DNA from: Streptomyces spinoverrucosus
Lineage (GTDB): Bacteria > Actinomycetota > Actinomycetes > Streptomycetales > Streptomycetaceae
DNA: 64,000 bases
Direction: 5' to 3'
Assembly (NCBI RefSeq): GCF_006539505.1
Contig: NZ_BJND01000019.1
Location: 124,001 to 188,000 of the forward strand
The notes under the pieces were generated by a model. It was given only the letters and a program-made list of their open reading frames with translations, was not told the origin of the DNA and searched no databases. Shown one piece after another: positions 7,509 to 15,655 of the stretch. Made by a program: the position numbers and the translations under genes. Positions within the stretch are counted from its first letter, which is position 1. The number at the start of each line of letters is the position of its first letter.

Positions 7509-8554
7509 AGGCCACCCGGCTGAAGGCCACCCAGCGCACTGTACGCCTCGACCTCACCGAGCCGCTGCGCATCTCCCGCTCCACCATGTCCGCACGCGAC
7601 GCCGTATGGCTGACCATCGAACACGACGGGCTGTACGGCCATGGAGAGGCCGTCACCAGCGTGTACTACGGCCTCGACACCGACACCCTCGGACGCCTCC
7701 TCGCGGCCGTCGACCTGCACCGCTTCGCCGATCCGGAGGGCGCCCTTGAGGCGCTGCGAGCAGGGGAGCTGGCCGGTGACTGTCCGCCTGCTGTCACCGC
7801 CGCCGTCGAGGCCGCGCTCCTCGACCTCGTCGGCAAGCGCGCGGCCAGCCCCGTCCACCGCCTACTCGGCGCCGCTGCCGCGCCCGTGGCCGCGACCGCC
7901 CGCACCATCGGCATCTGCGCGCCCCTGCACGCCGCCGCCGAGGCCCGGCGCCTGGCCGCCGCCGGTTTCGAGGTCATCAAGGTCAAGGCGGGCACCCCCG
8001 ACCCCGAGGACGACATCGAGCGCGTCCGCGTCATCCGCGACGCCGCGCCGCGCGCCCGGCTGCTCCTGGACCCCAACGGGGCCTGGACACCGGCGCAGGC
8101 CGACGCCCTGCTGCCCCGGTTGGCCGACCTCGGCGTCGAAGCCGTCGAACAGCCCCTCGCCCCCGGCGACCCGGACACGCTGGGCGCCCTCGCCGAGCGC
8201 TCCCCGCTGCCGGTCATCGCAGACGAGGACGCCGTGAGCCTCGACGACGCCCGCCGCCTCGCCGGGCGCGTGCACGGTGTCAACGTCAAGCTCGCGAAGT
8301 GCGGCGGCGTCCACGCGGCGCTGCGCATCGCCGAGGCCATCGAGGGCAGCGGCACCGCGCTGATGCTCGGCTGCCTCACCGCCAGCACCCTTGGCCTCGC
8401 CCCCGCCGTCCACCTCGCCGACCGCGCCCGCTGGGCCGACCTCGACGGGCATCTGCTGCTCGCGCACGACCCGTGGACCGGGATCGGCGGCGCCGACGGC
8501 TTCGTCCGCGCAAGCGACCTTCCCGGGCTCGGCGTCGAGGAGGCGGCGGCGTGA
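7505..8554 (+). CDS. Enolase-superfamily epimerase/cycloisomerase (dipeptide-epimerase-like)
   Basis: A 349-residue member of the muconate-lactonizing subgroup, which removes an alpha proton next to a carboxylate; relatives epimerise Ala-Glu-type dipeptides or N-acyl amino acids. The catalytic KVK is at about 159-161, and metal ligands are seen in DPNGAW (Asp189), VEQPL (Glu215) and ADED (Asp240). The opposite-face base is in NVKLAKCGG (Lys262). All are present, so it should be active. The GTG start overlaps the previous stop (GTGA). Next to an ATP-grasp ligase, epimerising a ligase-made dipeptide or its amino-acid precursor is the simplest role. The exact substrate cannot be deduced. Confidence 0.87.
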   Translation: MKATRLKATQRTVRLDLTEPLRISRSTMSARDAVWLTIEHDGLYGHGEAVTSVYYGLDTDTLGRLLAAVDLHRFADPEGALEALRAGELAGDCPPAVTAAVEAALLDLVGKRAASPVHRLLGAAAAPVAATARTIGICAPLHAAAEARRLAAAGFEVIKVKAGTPDPEDDIERVRVIRDAAPRARLLLDPNGAWTPAQADALLPRLADLGVEAVEQPLAPGDPDTLGALAERSPLPVIADEDAVSLDDARRLAGRVHGVNVKLAKCGGVHAALRIAEAIEGSGTALMLGCLTASTLGLAPAVHLADRARWADLDGHLLLAHDPWTGIGGADGFVRASDLPGLGVEEAAA

Positions 8555-9792
8555 AGACATGGCACGAGATACGTCGGTTCCCGCTCGCCGTACGCCTCCT
8601 GCTGGTCAACCAGCTCGGCGTCAACACCGGCTTCTACCTCCTCATCCCCTATCTCGCCACCCACCTCACCGAGAACCTCGGCATGTCGGCGGCCGTCGTC
8701 GGCATCGTCCTCGGCGTGCGCAACCTCAGCCAGCAGGGCCTGTTCATCATCGGCGGCTCCGCCTCCGACCGGCTCGGGGCGCGGGGCGTGATCATCGCCG
8801 GGTGCGCGCTGCGGACCGTCGGGTTCGGGCTGTTCGCGCTCGGCGACGGGCTGGCCGTACTGCTCGCCGCGTCCGTGCTGAGCGGACTGGCGGGAGCGCT
8901 GTTCAACCCCGCCGTGCGGGCCTATCTCGCGCAGGAGTCGGGGGAGCGCAAGGCGGAGGCGTTCGCGCTGTTCAACGTGTTCGCCACGACCGGCGCGCTG
9001 ATCGGCCCCCTGCTCGGCAGCGTGCTCCTGCTCGTCGACTTCCGCACATCCGCCCTGACCGCTGCCGCGATCTTCGCGGTCCTCACGGTCGCGCAGGCGC
9101 TGGTCCTGCCGGCGCGGCGGGTCGAGCCGAGCAAGGGCGGGGTGCTCGCCGACTGGCGGGAGGTCGTCGGCAACCGCGCGTTCCTGGCGTTCGCGCTGGC
9201 CATGGTCGGCATGTTCACCCTGGAGAACCAGCTCTACCTGCTGCTGCCGTCCGGCGCCCGCCAGGCCACCGGCTGGGACGGCGCGGCCGGTCTGGTCTTC
9301 CTCATCGGCACCCTCACCAACCTCACCCTGCAACTGCGCGTGACCCGCGCCTTGAAGCAGCGTGGCAGCAGGGCCCGTTGGATCGGCACCGGCCTGTCGC
9401 TGATGGGCCTGGCCTTCCTGCCGCCGGCCACCGTGGCGGGCACCGGCTCCGCCGGGCTCCTGGACGCCGTACCGCTCCTGCTCGGCACGCTGATGCTCTA
9501 CGTCGGCATCATGATCGCCTCCCCGTTCGTCATGGAGCTGATCCCCGGCTTCGGCCGCCCCGAGCTGACCGGCACCTACTACGGGATCTTCTACGTCGTC
9601 TCCGGCATCGCCGCCGCCCTCGGCAACACCGTCGTCGGCTGGGCCATGGACACCGGGGAGGACGGCGCCCCGTGGCTGCCCTGGGCGTGCTGCGCCCTGT
9701 TCGGACTGGCCTCCGCGCTCGGCGTGGCCCTGCTGCACCGCCGGAACGCACTGCCGACCCCGTCGCAGACGGCCGTACCGGCCCCGGCCTGA
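8551..9792 (+). CDS. MFS transporter, probable exporter of the operon product
   Basis: A 413-residue major facilitator protein with about 12 hydrophobic segments, starting with a short basic cytoplasmic tail (MKTWHEIRRFPLAVR). The DRLGARG element after TM2 is the MFS A-motif, preceded by NLSQQGLFIIGGSAS. Its place between biosynthetic genes and a peptide-type importer fits export of the finished small molecule, the role CntE-like MFS proteins play in staphylopine systems. The GTG start overlaps the epimerase stop (GTGA). Drug efflux unrelated to the pathway is the main alternative, but the overlap argues for a pathway role. Confidence 0.85.
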   Translation: MKTWHEIRRFPLAVRLLLVNQLGVNTGFYLLIPYLATHLTENLGMSAAVVGIVLGVRNLSQQGLFIIGGSASDRLGARGVIIAGCALRTVGFGLFALGDGLAVLLAASVLSGLAGALFNPAVRAYLAQESGERKAEAFALFNVFATTGALIGPLLGSVLLLVDFRTSALTAAAIFAVLTVAQALVLPARRVEPSKGGVLADWREVVGNRAFLAFALAMVGMFTLENQLYLLLPSGARQATGWDGAAGLVFLIGTLTNLTLQLRVTRALKQRGSRARWIGTGLSLMGLAFLPPATVAGTGSAGLLDAVPLLLGTLMLYVGIMIASPFVMELIPGFGRPELTGTYYGIFYVVSGIAAALGNTVVGWAMDTGEDGAPWLPWACCALFGLASALGVALLHRRNALPTPSQTAVPAPA

Positions 9793-9801
9793 GGAGCCCC
9801 G

Positions 9802-10596
9802 ATGACCACTGCCGCCAACCTCCTCACCGACAACCCCGAGCTGTACGAGGCCCGCTTCCCCGACCCCGACCGGCTGGCCGGGCGCTGGACCGAGGACTGC
9901 CTGCGGCGGTACGGCGCCGGACCCCGCGTCCTGGACATGGGCTGCGGCACCGGGCGCGACGCCGCCCATCTGCACGCCGCCGGGCGCCGGGTGACCGGCG
10001 CGGACCTCTCCGAGGCGATGCTCGCGCACGCCCGCGCGCACCACCCCGGGCCCGCGTACGTCCGCGCGGACCTGCACGGCTTCGATCTGGGCCGGGGTGC
10101 GTTCGACGCGGTGGTGTGCCTGGACAGCGCGCTGCTGTACTGCCACACCAACGACCAGCTCGACGGCTTCCTGACCTCGTGCCGCCAGGCTCTCGCCCCG
10201 GGTGGTCTGCTGGTCGCGGAGATGCGCAACGGTGCCTACTTCCTGGGCCGTACCGACCTGCTCGATACGCCGAAGCTCAACTCCTTCACCTGGCGCGGCA
10301 CGCAGTACCGGTCCACCACCACCCTCACCGTGGACCGCACGGCCCAGCTCCTGCGCCGGGTCAGGACATGGACCGCTGACGACGGATCGGCGCCCGTGGA
10401 GCAGCGCTCCGCCTGGCGGCTGCTCTTCCCGCAGGAGCTGCGGTACGTGCTGGCCGCGCACGGTTTCGAGGTGCTCGCGCTGTACGACGGCCCGGGACCG
10501 CGCACCGAACCTCCCTGGCACGAGGGCCAGTTGCCCGGCGCGACCACCGACGCCGACCGGCTGCACGTCGTCGCGCGCCTCACCACCCCCCACTGA
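9802..10596 (+). CDS. Class I SAM-dependent methyltransferase
   Basis: A 264-residue Rossmann methyltransferase with the SAM motif VLDMGCGTGRD at about 43-53, the acidic loop GADLSEAM and motif IV-like VVCLDSALLY. Its fold class matches small-molecule methylases (Methyltransf_25/11 type). It starts 9 bp after the MFS stop and is the only early operon gene without a 4-base overlap. A likely job is N- or O-methylation of the product; self-protection by methylating the product is another option. The acceptor is unknown. Confidence 0.85.
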   Translation: MTTAANLLTDNPELYEARFPDPDRLAGRWTEDCLRRYGAGPRVLDMGCGTGRDAAHLHAAGRRVTGADLSEAMLAHARAHHPGPAYVRADLHGFDLGRGAFDAVVCLDSALLYCHTNDQLDGFLTSCRQALAPGGLLVAEMRNGAYFLGRTDLLDTPKLNSFTWRGTQYRSTTTLTVDRTAQLLRRVRTWTADDGSAPVEQRSAWRLLFPQELRYVLAAHGFEVLALYDGPGPRTEPPWHEGQLPGATTDADRLHVVARLTTPH

Positions 10597-10626
10597 CCCA
10601 TCCCTCTCTCTCCCCAAGGAACCCTC

Positions 10627-12198
10627 ATGCACGACGAACGCTTCCCAGGCCTGCGCCGCCGCGGCTTCCTCGCCGCCACCGGCGCCGCCTCCCTCGGCGC
10701 CCTCGCCCTCACCGGCTGCGGATCCTCCGACGGCCCGGCCGCGAGCGAGGGCGACGGCAAACCCAAGCGCGGCGGACGGCTGCGTGCCGCCTTCGCCGGG
10801 GGCGGTGCCAGCGAAACCCTCGACCCGCACCTGGCCAACCTCTTCGTGGACGCGGCCCGCGCCAAGGCGCTGTTCGACAAGCTCGCCGACTACGGGCCCG
10901 ACCTGGCCGCCGAACCCCGCCTCGCCACCAAGTGGGAGGCCAACAAGACCCTCGACCGCTGGCAGGTCACCCTGCGCGAGGCCACCTTCCACGACGGCAA
11001 GCCGGTCACCGCCGCCGACGTGCTCTACAGCTACCGCCGGATCGCCGACCCGAAGCAGGCCTTCCGCGCCAAGGCGTCCCTTGAGCCCATCGACCTCGAC
11101 GCCAGCCGCGCCACCGGCGAGCGGCGCATCGAGTTCGTGCTCAAGCGGCCGACCGCCGAATTCCCCAACGTCCTGGCCGCGTTCGGCGCGTACATCGTGC
11201 CCGAGAACGCCTCCGACTTCGACAAGAAGCCGATCGGCTCCGGCCCCTTCCGGTTCGTGTCCTTCACCCCCGGCCGCTCGGCCGTGGTCCGCCGCTACGA
11301 CGACTACTGGGAAGGCGCCCCGTACCTCGACGAGCTGGAGTTCGTCATCGCCAACGAGGAGTCAGCCCGCGTCAACGCCCTGCTCGGCGGTCAGGTCGAG
11401 TACGCCCACGAACTCAACCCCACCACCGCCCGCGCCCACGAGAACCAGGGCCAGATCGAGATCGTCCGGCTGCGCAACAGCGCCATGCAGGCGTTCGTGA
11501 TGAAGACCGACCGGCCGCCCTTCGACGACAAGCGGGTCCGCCAGGCCTTCTTCCTCATCGCCGACCGCAAGGAACTCGTCGACGGCGCGCTGTCCGGGGC
11601 GGGGGAGGTCGGCAACGACCTGTTCGGCAAGGGCTACGAGTACTACGCCGACGGTCTCCCGCAGCGTGAGCAGGACCTCGACCAGGCCCGCACCCTGCTC
11701 AAGCAGGCCGGCGCCGAGAACCTGAAGGTCACCCTGGACACCTCGGCCGTCGCCGCCGGGTTCACGGAGGCGGCGAGCATCTTCCGCGACCAGGCGAAGA
11801 AGGCGGGCGTCACCATCGAGGTGAAGATGGGCAGCAAGGACTCGTACTGGAGCGACATCCTCGACTCCGGCACCCTCGCCTGCTACCGCTCCGGCGCCAT
11901 GCCCATCGAGGCGCACATCTCCCAGCGGCTGCTAACCGACTCGACGACCAACGCGACCAAGTGGCAGTACAAGGACTTCGACGCGCTCTACCAGCAGGCC
12001 CAGTCCACCCGGGACAAGACCGAACGGGCGGCGGTGTACGAGCGCATGCAGCGCCGCCTGTACACCGAGGGCGGTTTCCTGGTGTGGGGCTTCGCCGACT
12101 GGATCCTCGGAACGGCCCGCAAGGTGAAGGGCGTTGAGCGGGACGCGCCCGCCAACACCCTCGACTGGGCGCGGTTCGACAAGGTGTGGATCGCGTGA
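10627..12198 (+). CDS. ABC importer solute-binding lipoprotein (peptide/nickel/opine type, SBP_bac_5)
   Basis: Periplasm-side receptor of a Dpp/Nik/Cnt-type importer, 523 residues. It starts with a Tat-type signal (RRRGFLA at about 10-16) and a lipobox LTGC, lipidated at Cys31, so it is folded before export and anchored outside the membrane. The body has family landmarks: GGRLRAAFAGGGASETLDPH, the conserved GSGPFRF, and ANEESARVNALLGGQVEY. ATG 10627 follows AAGGAA. In this family the ligand may be a peptide, Ni-chelate or opine metallophore. Encoded behind the biosynthetic genes, it most likely re-imports the operon's own product with bound metal. It overlaps the permease start by GTGA. Confidence 0.87.
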   Translation: MHDERFPGLRRRGFLAATGAASLGALALTGCGSSDGPAASEGDGKPKRGGRLRAAFAGGGASETLDPHLANLFVDAARAKALFDKLADYGPDLAAEPRLATKWEANKTLDRWQVTLREATFHDGKPVTAADVLYSYRRIADPKQAFRAKASLEPIDLDASRATGERRIEFVLKRPTAEFPNVLAAFGAYIVPENASDFDKKPIGSGPFRFVSFTPGRSAVVRRYDDYWEGAPYLDELEFVIANEESARVNALLGGQVEYAHELNPTTARAHENQGQIEIVRLRNSAMQAFVMKTDRPPFDDKRVRQAFFLIADRKELVDGALSGAGEVGNDLFGKGYEYYADGLPQREQDLDQARTLLKQAGAENLKVTLDTSAVAAGFTEAASIFRDQAKKAGVTIEVKMGSKDSYWSDILDSGTLACYRSGAMPIEAHISQRLLTDSTTNATKWQYKDFDALYQQAQSTRDKTERAAVYERMQRRLYTEGGFLVWGFADWILGTARKVKGVERDAPANTLDWARFDKVWIA

Positions 12199-13148
12199 GC
12201 GGACTGCGCTCCTTCGTCGCCCGGCGGCTGCTCCTCGGCGTCGCGCAGACCGTGGCCGTGGTGCTGCTGGTCTTCGCGCTCACCGAGGCGCTGCCGGGCG
12301 ACGCCGCGGTCGCCCTGGCCGGCGACCAGCCCGACCCGGCGCGTATCGCGGCGATCCGGGAGGCCATGCAGCTGGACCGGCCGGCGTACGAGCGGCTGGC
12401 CGACTGGGCGGCGGGCCTGCTGCACGGCGACTTCGGCACGTCGCTGGCCTCCGGCCGGCCGGTCAGTCAGTACATCGCCGACGGTTTCGGCCCCACCCTC
12501 CTGCTGGCCGCGCTCACCGTCGTCCTGCTGGTGCCGCTCGGTTTCGGCCTCGGCGTGCTGGCCGCCCAGCACGCGGGGCGGCTGATCGACCGGCTGGTCA
12601 GCTCGGTGACGCTCGCCGTGTACGCCGTCCCGGAGTTCGCGCTGGGCGTGCTGCTGGTCAGCGTGCTGGCGCTGCAGCTGGGCTGGCTGCCGCCCACCGC
12701 CGTCGGTTACGGCACCGACCTGCTCGCCCATCCGGCCGCGCTGGTGCTGCCGGTGCTGGTGCTGCTCTCCCGGCCCGTCTGCTCGCTGGCCCGTCTGGTG
12801 CGGGCGGGTATGGTCGACGCCCTGGCGGCGCCGTACGCGGTGCACGCCCGCCGCTACGGCATCACAGGCGCCCGCGTCCGCTACGCGCACGCCCTGACCA
12901 ACGCCCTCGCCCCGGCCGCGCAGCAACTCGCCCGCACTGTCGACTGGCTGCTGTGCGGCGTCATCGTCGTGGAGGCCCTCTTCGTGATCCCGGGACTGGG
13001 AACGGTCCTGCTCAACGCCGTCGCCGAACGGGACGTGCCGGTCGTGCAGGGACTCGCCGTCGTCTTCGGTGTCCTGACCGTCGTACTGAACCTCGGTGCC
13101 GACCTGGTCGCCCACAGGTTCGCGCCGCGTGCGGGGGTGGCCGCGTGA
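12195..13148 (+). CDS. ABC transporter permease, DppB/NikB type
   Basis: Inner-membrane subunit of the importer, 317 residues. TM1 is at the N-terminus (LLLGVAQTVAVVLLVFALTE), followed by an extracytoplasmic region and about five more helices; the LPGD element of DppB/OppB proteins is at about 33-36. The cytoplasmic EAA-like loop that docks the ATPase lies around AAPYAVHARRYGITGARVRY. GTG 12195 overlaps the SBP stop; an upstream in-frame GTG at 12186 is less likely. It should pair with the next permease. Confidence 0.87.
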   Translation: MSGLRSFVARRLLLGVAQTVAVVLLVFALTEALPGDAAVALAGDQPDPARIAAIREAMQLDRPAYERLADWAAGLLHGDFGTSLASGRPVSQYIADGFGPTLLLAALTVVLLVPLGFGLGVLAAQHAGRLIDRLVSSVTLAVYAVPEFALGVLLVSVLALQLGWLPPTAVGYGTDLLAHPAALVLPVLVLLSRPVCSLARLVRAGMVDALAAPYAVHARRYGITGARVRYAHALTNALAPAAQQLARTVDWLLCGVIVVEALFVIPGLGTVLLNAVAERDVPVVQGLAVVFGVLTVVLNLGADLVAHRFAPRAGVAA

Positions 13149-13945
13149 GGTTCCGATTCGTGCTGGGTGGGGTCGTCATCGGCGTACCCCTCGTACTCGC
13201 CCTGCTCGGGCCGCTGTTCGCGGGCGAACCCGACCCGCGTGGGATGTCCTTCGCGCTCGGGGACGGGCACTGGCTCGGCACCGACTTCGTCGGACGGGAC
13301 GTCTGGCAGCAGGTGCTGCACGGCGGTCGCCCGGTGGTGCTGACCGCGCTCGCGGCCACCGCCCTGGCGTACGCCGTCGCCGTGCCCCTCGGCCTGCTCA
13401 GCGCCCTCACACACCGGCGCTGGCTGGAGGAACTCCTGATGCGGCCCCTGGACGTGCTGCTCGCCGTGCCGTCGCTGCTGCTGATCCTGCTGGTGGCGTC
13501 GGTGTTCGAGCCCGGCGCGGTCGGACTGGCGCTGCTCGTCGCGGTGGTCAACATCCCGGACGCCGCCAGGATCGTCCGCGCGGCCGCCGCGGAGGTCGCC
13601 GCGCGGCCCGCCGTCGAGGCGCTGCGCATGCAGGGCGAGACCTGGTGGCGGATGGCCGTCGGCTACGTCGGCCGCGCCACCCTGCGCACCCTCGCCGCCG
13701 ACGCGGGCGTCCGCCTCACCGGCGTGCTCTACCTGGTGGCGACGGCCGCCTTCCTCGGCGTGGGCGTCGCGCCGGACGCCGCCGACTGGGCGGTCATGGT
13801 CGACCGCAACCGCACCGGGCTCGCCGTGCAGCCCTGGGCCGTCGTGGTGCCCGCCCTGCTGATCGTCGCCCTGACGACGGGCAGCAACCTGCTCTTCGAC
13901 GCCGCACTGGACAAGCGCAGTACACAGAAGGAACGACGGCCGTGA
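13145..13945 (+). CDS. ABC transporter permease, DppC/NikC type
   Basis: Second membrane subunit, 266 residues, with an N-terminal helix (VVIGVPLVLALLGPLF), a HWLGTDFVGRDVWQQVLHGG segment typical of DppC/NikC proteins, and an EAA-type loop around EALRMQGETWWRMAVG. GTG 13145 overlaps the DppB-like stop (GTGA), and the stop overlaps the ATPase start. With its neighbours it forms a complete import complex. Confidence 0.87.
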   Translation: MRFRFVLGGVVIGVPLVLALLGPLFAGEPDPRGMSFALGDGHWLGTDFVGRDVWQQVLHGGRPVVLTALAATALAYAVAVPLGLLSALTHRRWLEELLMRPLDVLLAVPSLLLILLVASVFEPGAVGLALLVAVVNIPDAARIVRAAAAEVAARPAVEALRMQGETWWRMAVGYVGRATLRTLAADAGVRLTGVLYLVATAAFLGVGVAPDAADWAVMVDRNRTGLAVQPWAVVVPALLIVALTTGSNLLFDAALDKRSTQKERRP

Positions 13946-15498
13946 ACGACGAGCTGACACAACCGGACCCCGTCGCGGAGATCACGAACCTGCGCGTCGA
14001 GATCGACGGCAGGGCCATCGTCGACGGCGTCGACCTGCGGGTCCTGCCCGGCAAGGTGACCGCCCTGGTCGGCGCCTCCGGCAGCGGCAAGACCACGACC
14101 GGCCTCGCGCTGCTCGGGGAGTACCCGCCGGGCGCCCGGGTCACCGGTGACGTGCGCGCACCGGCGGGCGTCGGCTATGTGCCCCAGCATCCGGCGGCCG
14201 TACTCAACCCCGCCCGCCGCGTCTCGGCGCTCCTTTACGACATCGCCCGCGACCGGGTACGGCATCTGCACCGCCGTGAGCGGAAGGCGGCGGCCCGCGC
14301 ACACGTCCTGCGAGCGCTCGCCGACGCGCAACTCCCGGACGGCGAAGCCCTGCTGGGCCGCTATCCGCACCAGTTGTCCGGCGGCCAGCAGCAGCGCGTC
14401 GTCCTCGCCCAGGCGCTCCTGCTCGGCGCCCGTGTCATCGTCGCGGACGAACCCACCACCGGTCAGGACGCGCTGACCAAGAGCCGGATCGTCGACGAAC
14501 TCTCGGCGGTCGCGGCGCAGGGCATCGCCGTGGTGCTGCTCAGTCACGATCTCGATGTCGTTCGCGCCCTCGCCGACGACGTGCTGGTCATGCGCGCGGG
14601 GCAGGTCGTCGAGTCGGGCCCGCCCGAGCGGCTGTGGGTGGCGCCGCGGCACGAGTGGACGCGGCGGCTGCTGGACGCGCAGGCACCGGTGGCCAAGGAC
14701 GAGACCGTGTCGGACGACGCAGGGACACTGCTGCGGGTACAGGACTTGACCGCCCGTCACCGGGACGGGAGCCGTGGTGCCACGGTGGCGGTCCGTGTCC
14801 CGGAGCTCACCCTGCGCGCGGGTGAGTGTCTGGCCGTCGTAGGCCGTTCCGGCAGCGGCAAGACCACCCTGGCCCGCTGTCTGGCGGGACTCCACCGCGA
14901 CCACAGCGGAGAGATCCGGCTCGACGGCCGCGCCCTGCCGCGCAGCCTGCGGCAACGTGACCGTGAACAACTGGCGGCGGTGCAGTACGTCTTCCAGGAC
15001 GCCCGCTCCGCCTTCGACGAGTACCGGCCCGTCCTCGCCCAAGTCGCCCGTACGGCCGTACGCCTGCGCGGCGTCGACGAGCGGACCGCTCGGGCGGAGG
15101 CACTCACCACGCTCACCCGTCTCGGCCTGCCGGAGGAACTGGCCGGCCGTCACCCCGCACGGCTCTCCGGCGGCGAACTCCAGCGCGCCGCCCTCGCCCG
15201 CGCCCTGCTCGCCCACCCCCGGGTCCTGATCTGCGACGAGATCACCTCCGGCCTCGACACGGTCACCCGCCGCGGCATCCTCGACGTCCTGGCCGGTCTG
15301 CTGAGAGACCGCGACGACCTCTCCCTCGTCCTCATCACCCACGACCTGGACACCGCCCGCCTGGCCCACCGCATCGCCGTCCTGGACGCGGGCGAACTCG
15401 TCGAACAGGGACCGGCCGAGCAGGTGCTCAGCGAGCCCCGGCACCCCTTCACCGTGTCCCTCACGGAGACGACGGCGCGGCTGGCGGCCGGAACCTGA
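13942..15498 (+). CDS. ABC transporter ATPase, two nucleotide-binding domains fused (DppD-DppF type)
   Basis: Energises the importer. The 518 residues hold two complete ATPase domains in one chain. Domain 1 has Walker A GASGSGKT (about 44-51), signature LSGGQQQR (about 145-152) and Walker B VADEPTTG (about 167-174). Domain 2 has GRSGSGKT (about 301-308), LSGGELQR (about 408-415) and ICDEITSG (about 430-437). Most Dpp/Nik systems use two separate subunits; the fusion fixes a 1:1 ratio and explains why the operon needs no further ATPase gene. GTG start, GTGA overlap. It is the last gene of the operon. Confidence 0.9.
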   Translation: MNDELTQPDPVAEITNLRVEIDGRAIVDGVDLRVLPGKVTALVGASGSGKTTTGLALLGEYPPGARVTGDVRAPAGVGYVPQHPAAVLNPARRVSALLYDIARDRVRHLHRRERKAAARAHVLRALADAQLPDGEALLGRYPHQLSGGQQQRVVLAQALLLGARVIVADEPTTGQDALTKSRIVDELSAVAAQGIAVVLLSHDLDVVRALADDVLVMRAGQVVESGPPERLWVAPRHEWTRRLLDAQAPVAKDETVSDDAGTLLRVQDLTARHRDGSRGATVAVRVPELTLRAGECLAVVGRSGSGKTTLARCLAGLHRDHSGEIRLDGRALPRSLRQRDREQLAAVQYVFQDARSAFDEYRPVLAQVARTAVRLRGVDERTARAEALTTLTRLGLPEELAGRHPARLSGGELQRAALARALLAHPRVLICDEITSGLDTVTRRGILDVLAGLLRDRDDLSLVLITHDLDTARLAHRIAVLDAGELVEQGPAEQVLSEPRHPFTVSLTETTARLAAGT

Positions 15499-15655
15499 CG
15501 GCACGTCGGCGTCACCGGCCGGAAACATCCCGTTCCCCGTGGCCGCACCTGCCGGGCAACTTGCCTTGCCCTGCGGGCCGTTGTTAACTCGGGCGGTGCT
15601 GTGTCGCCAACTCGCGCAACGGTGCCTGTTGCCTGCGGCTCGGACCCTCGCGGGC

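Noticed and set aside
7666..10992. A very long minus-strand open frame, over 1100 codons, opposite the operon
   Set aside because: It is opposite several motif-complete genes on the plus strand. Long antisense frames are normal in DNA with such GC-biased third positions, and its translation is low-complexity Gly/Arg/Ala.
4352..15498. Nicotianamine-synthase (CntL) or NRPS-based metallophore cluster
   Set aside because: No nicotianamine synthase, opine dehydrogenase, adenylation or carrier-protein domain is present; only the transporter type is similar.
4352..15498. Plain dipeptide catabolism (epimerase plus Dpp importer)
   Set aside because: It would not explain the ATP-grasp ligase, the beta-replacement PLP enzyme and an exporter. 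It remains the main competing idea for the epimerase and importer only.
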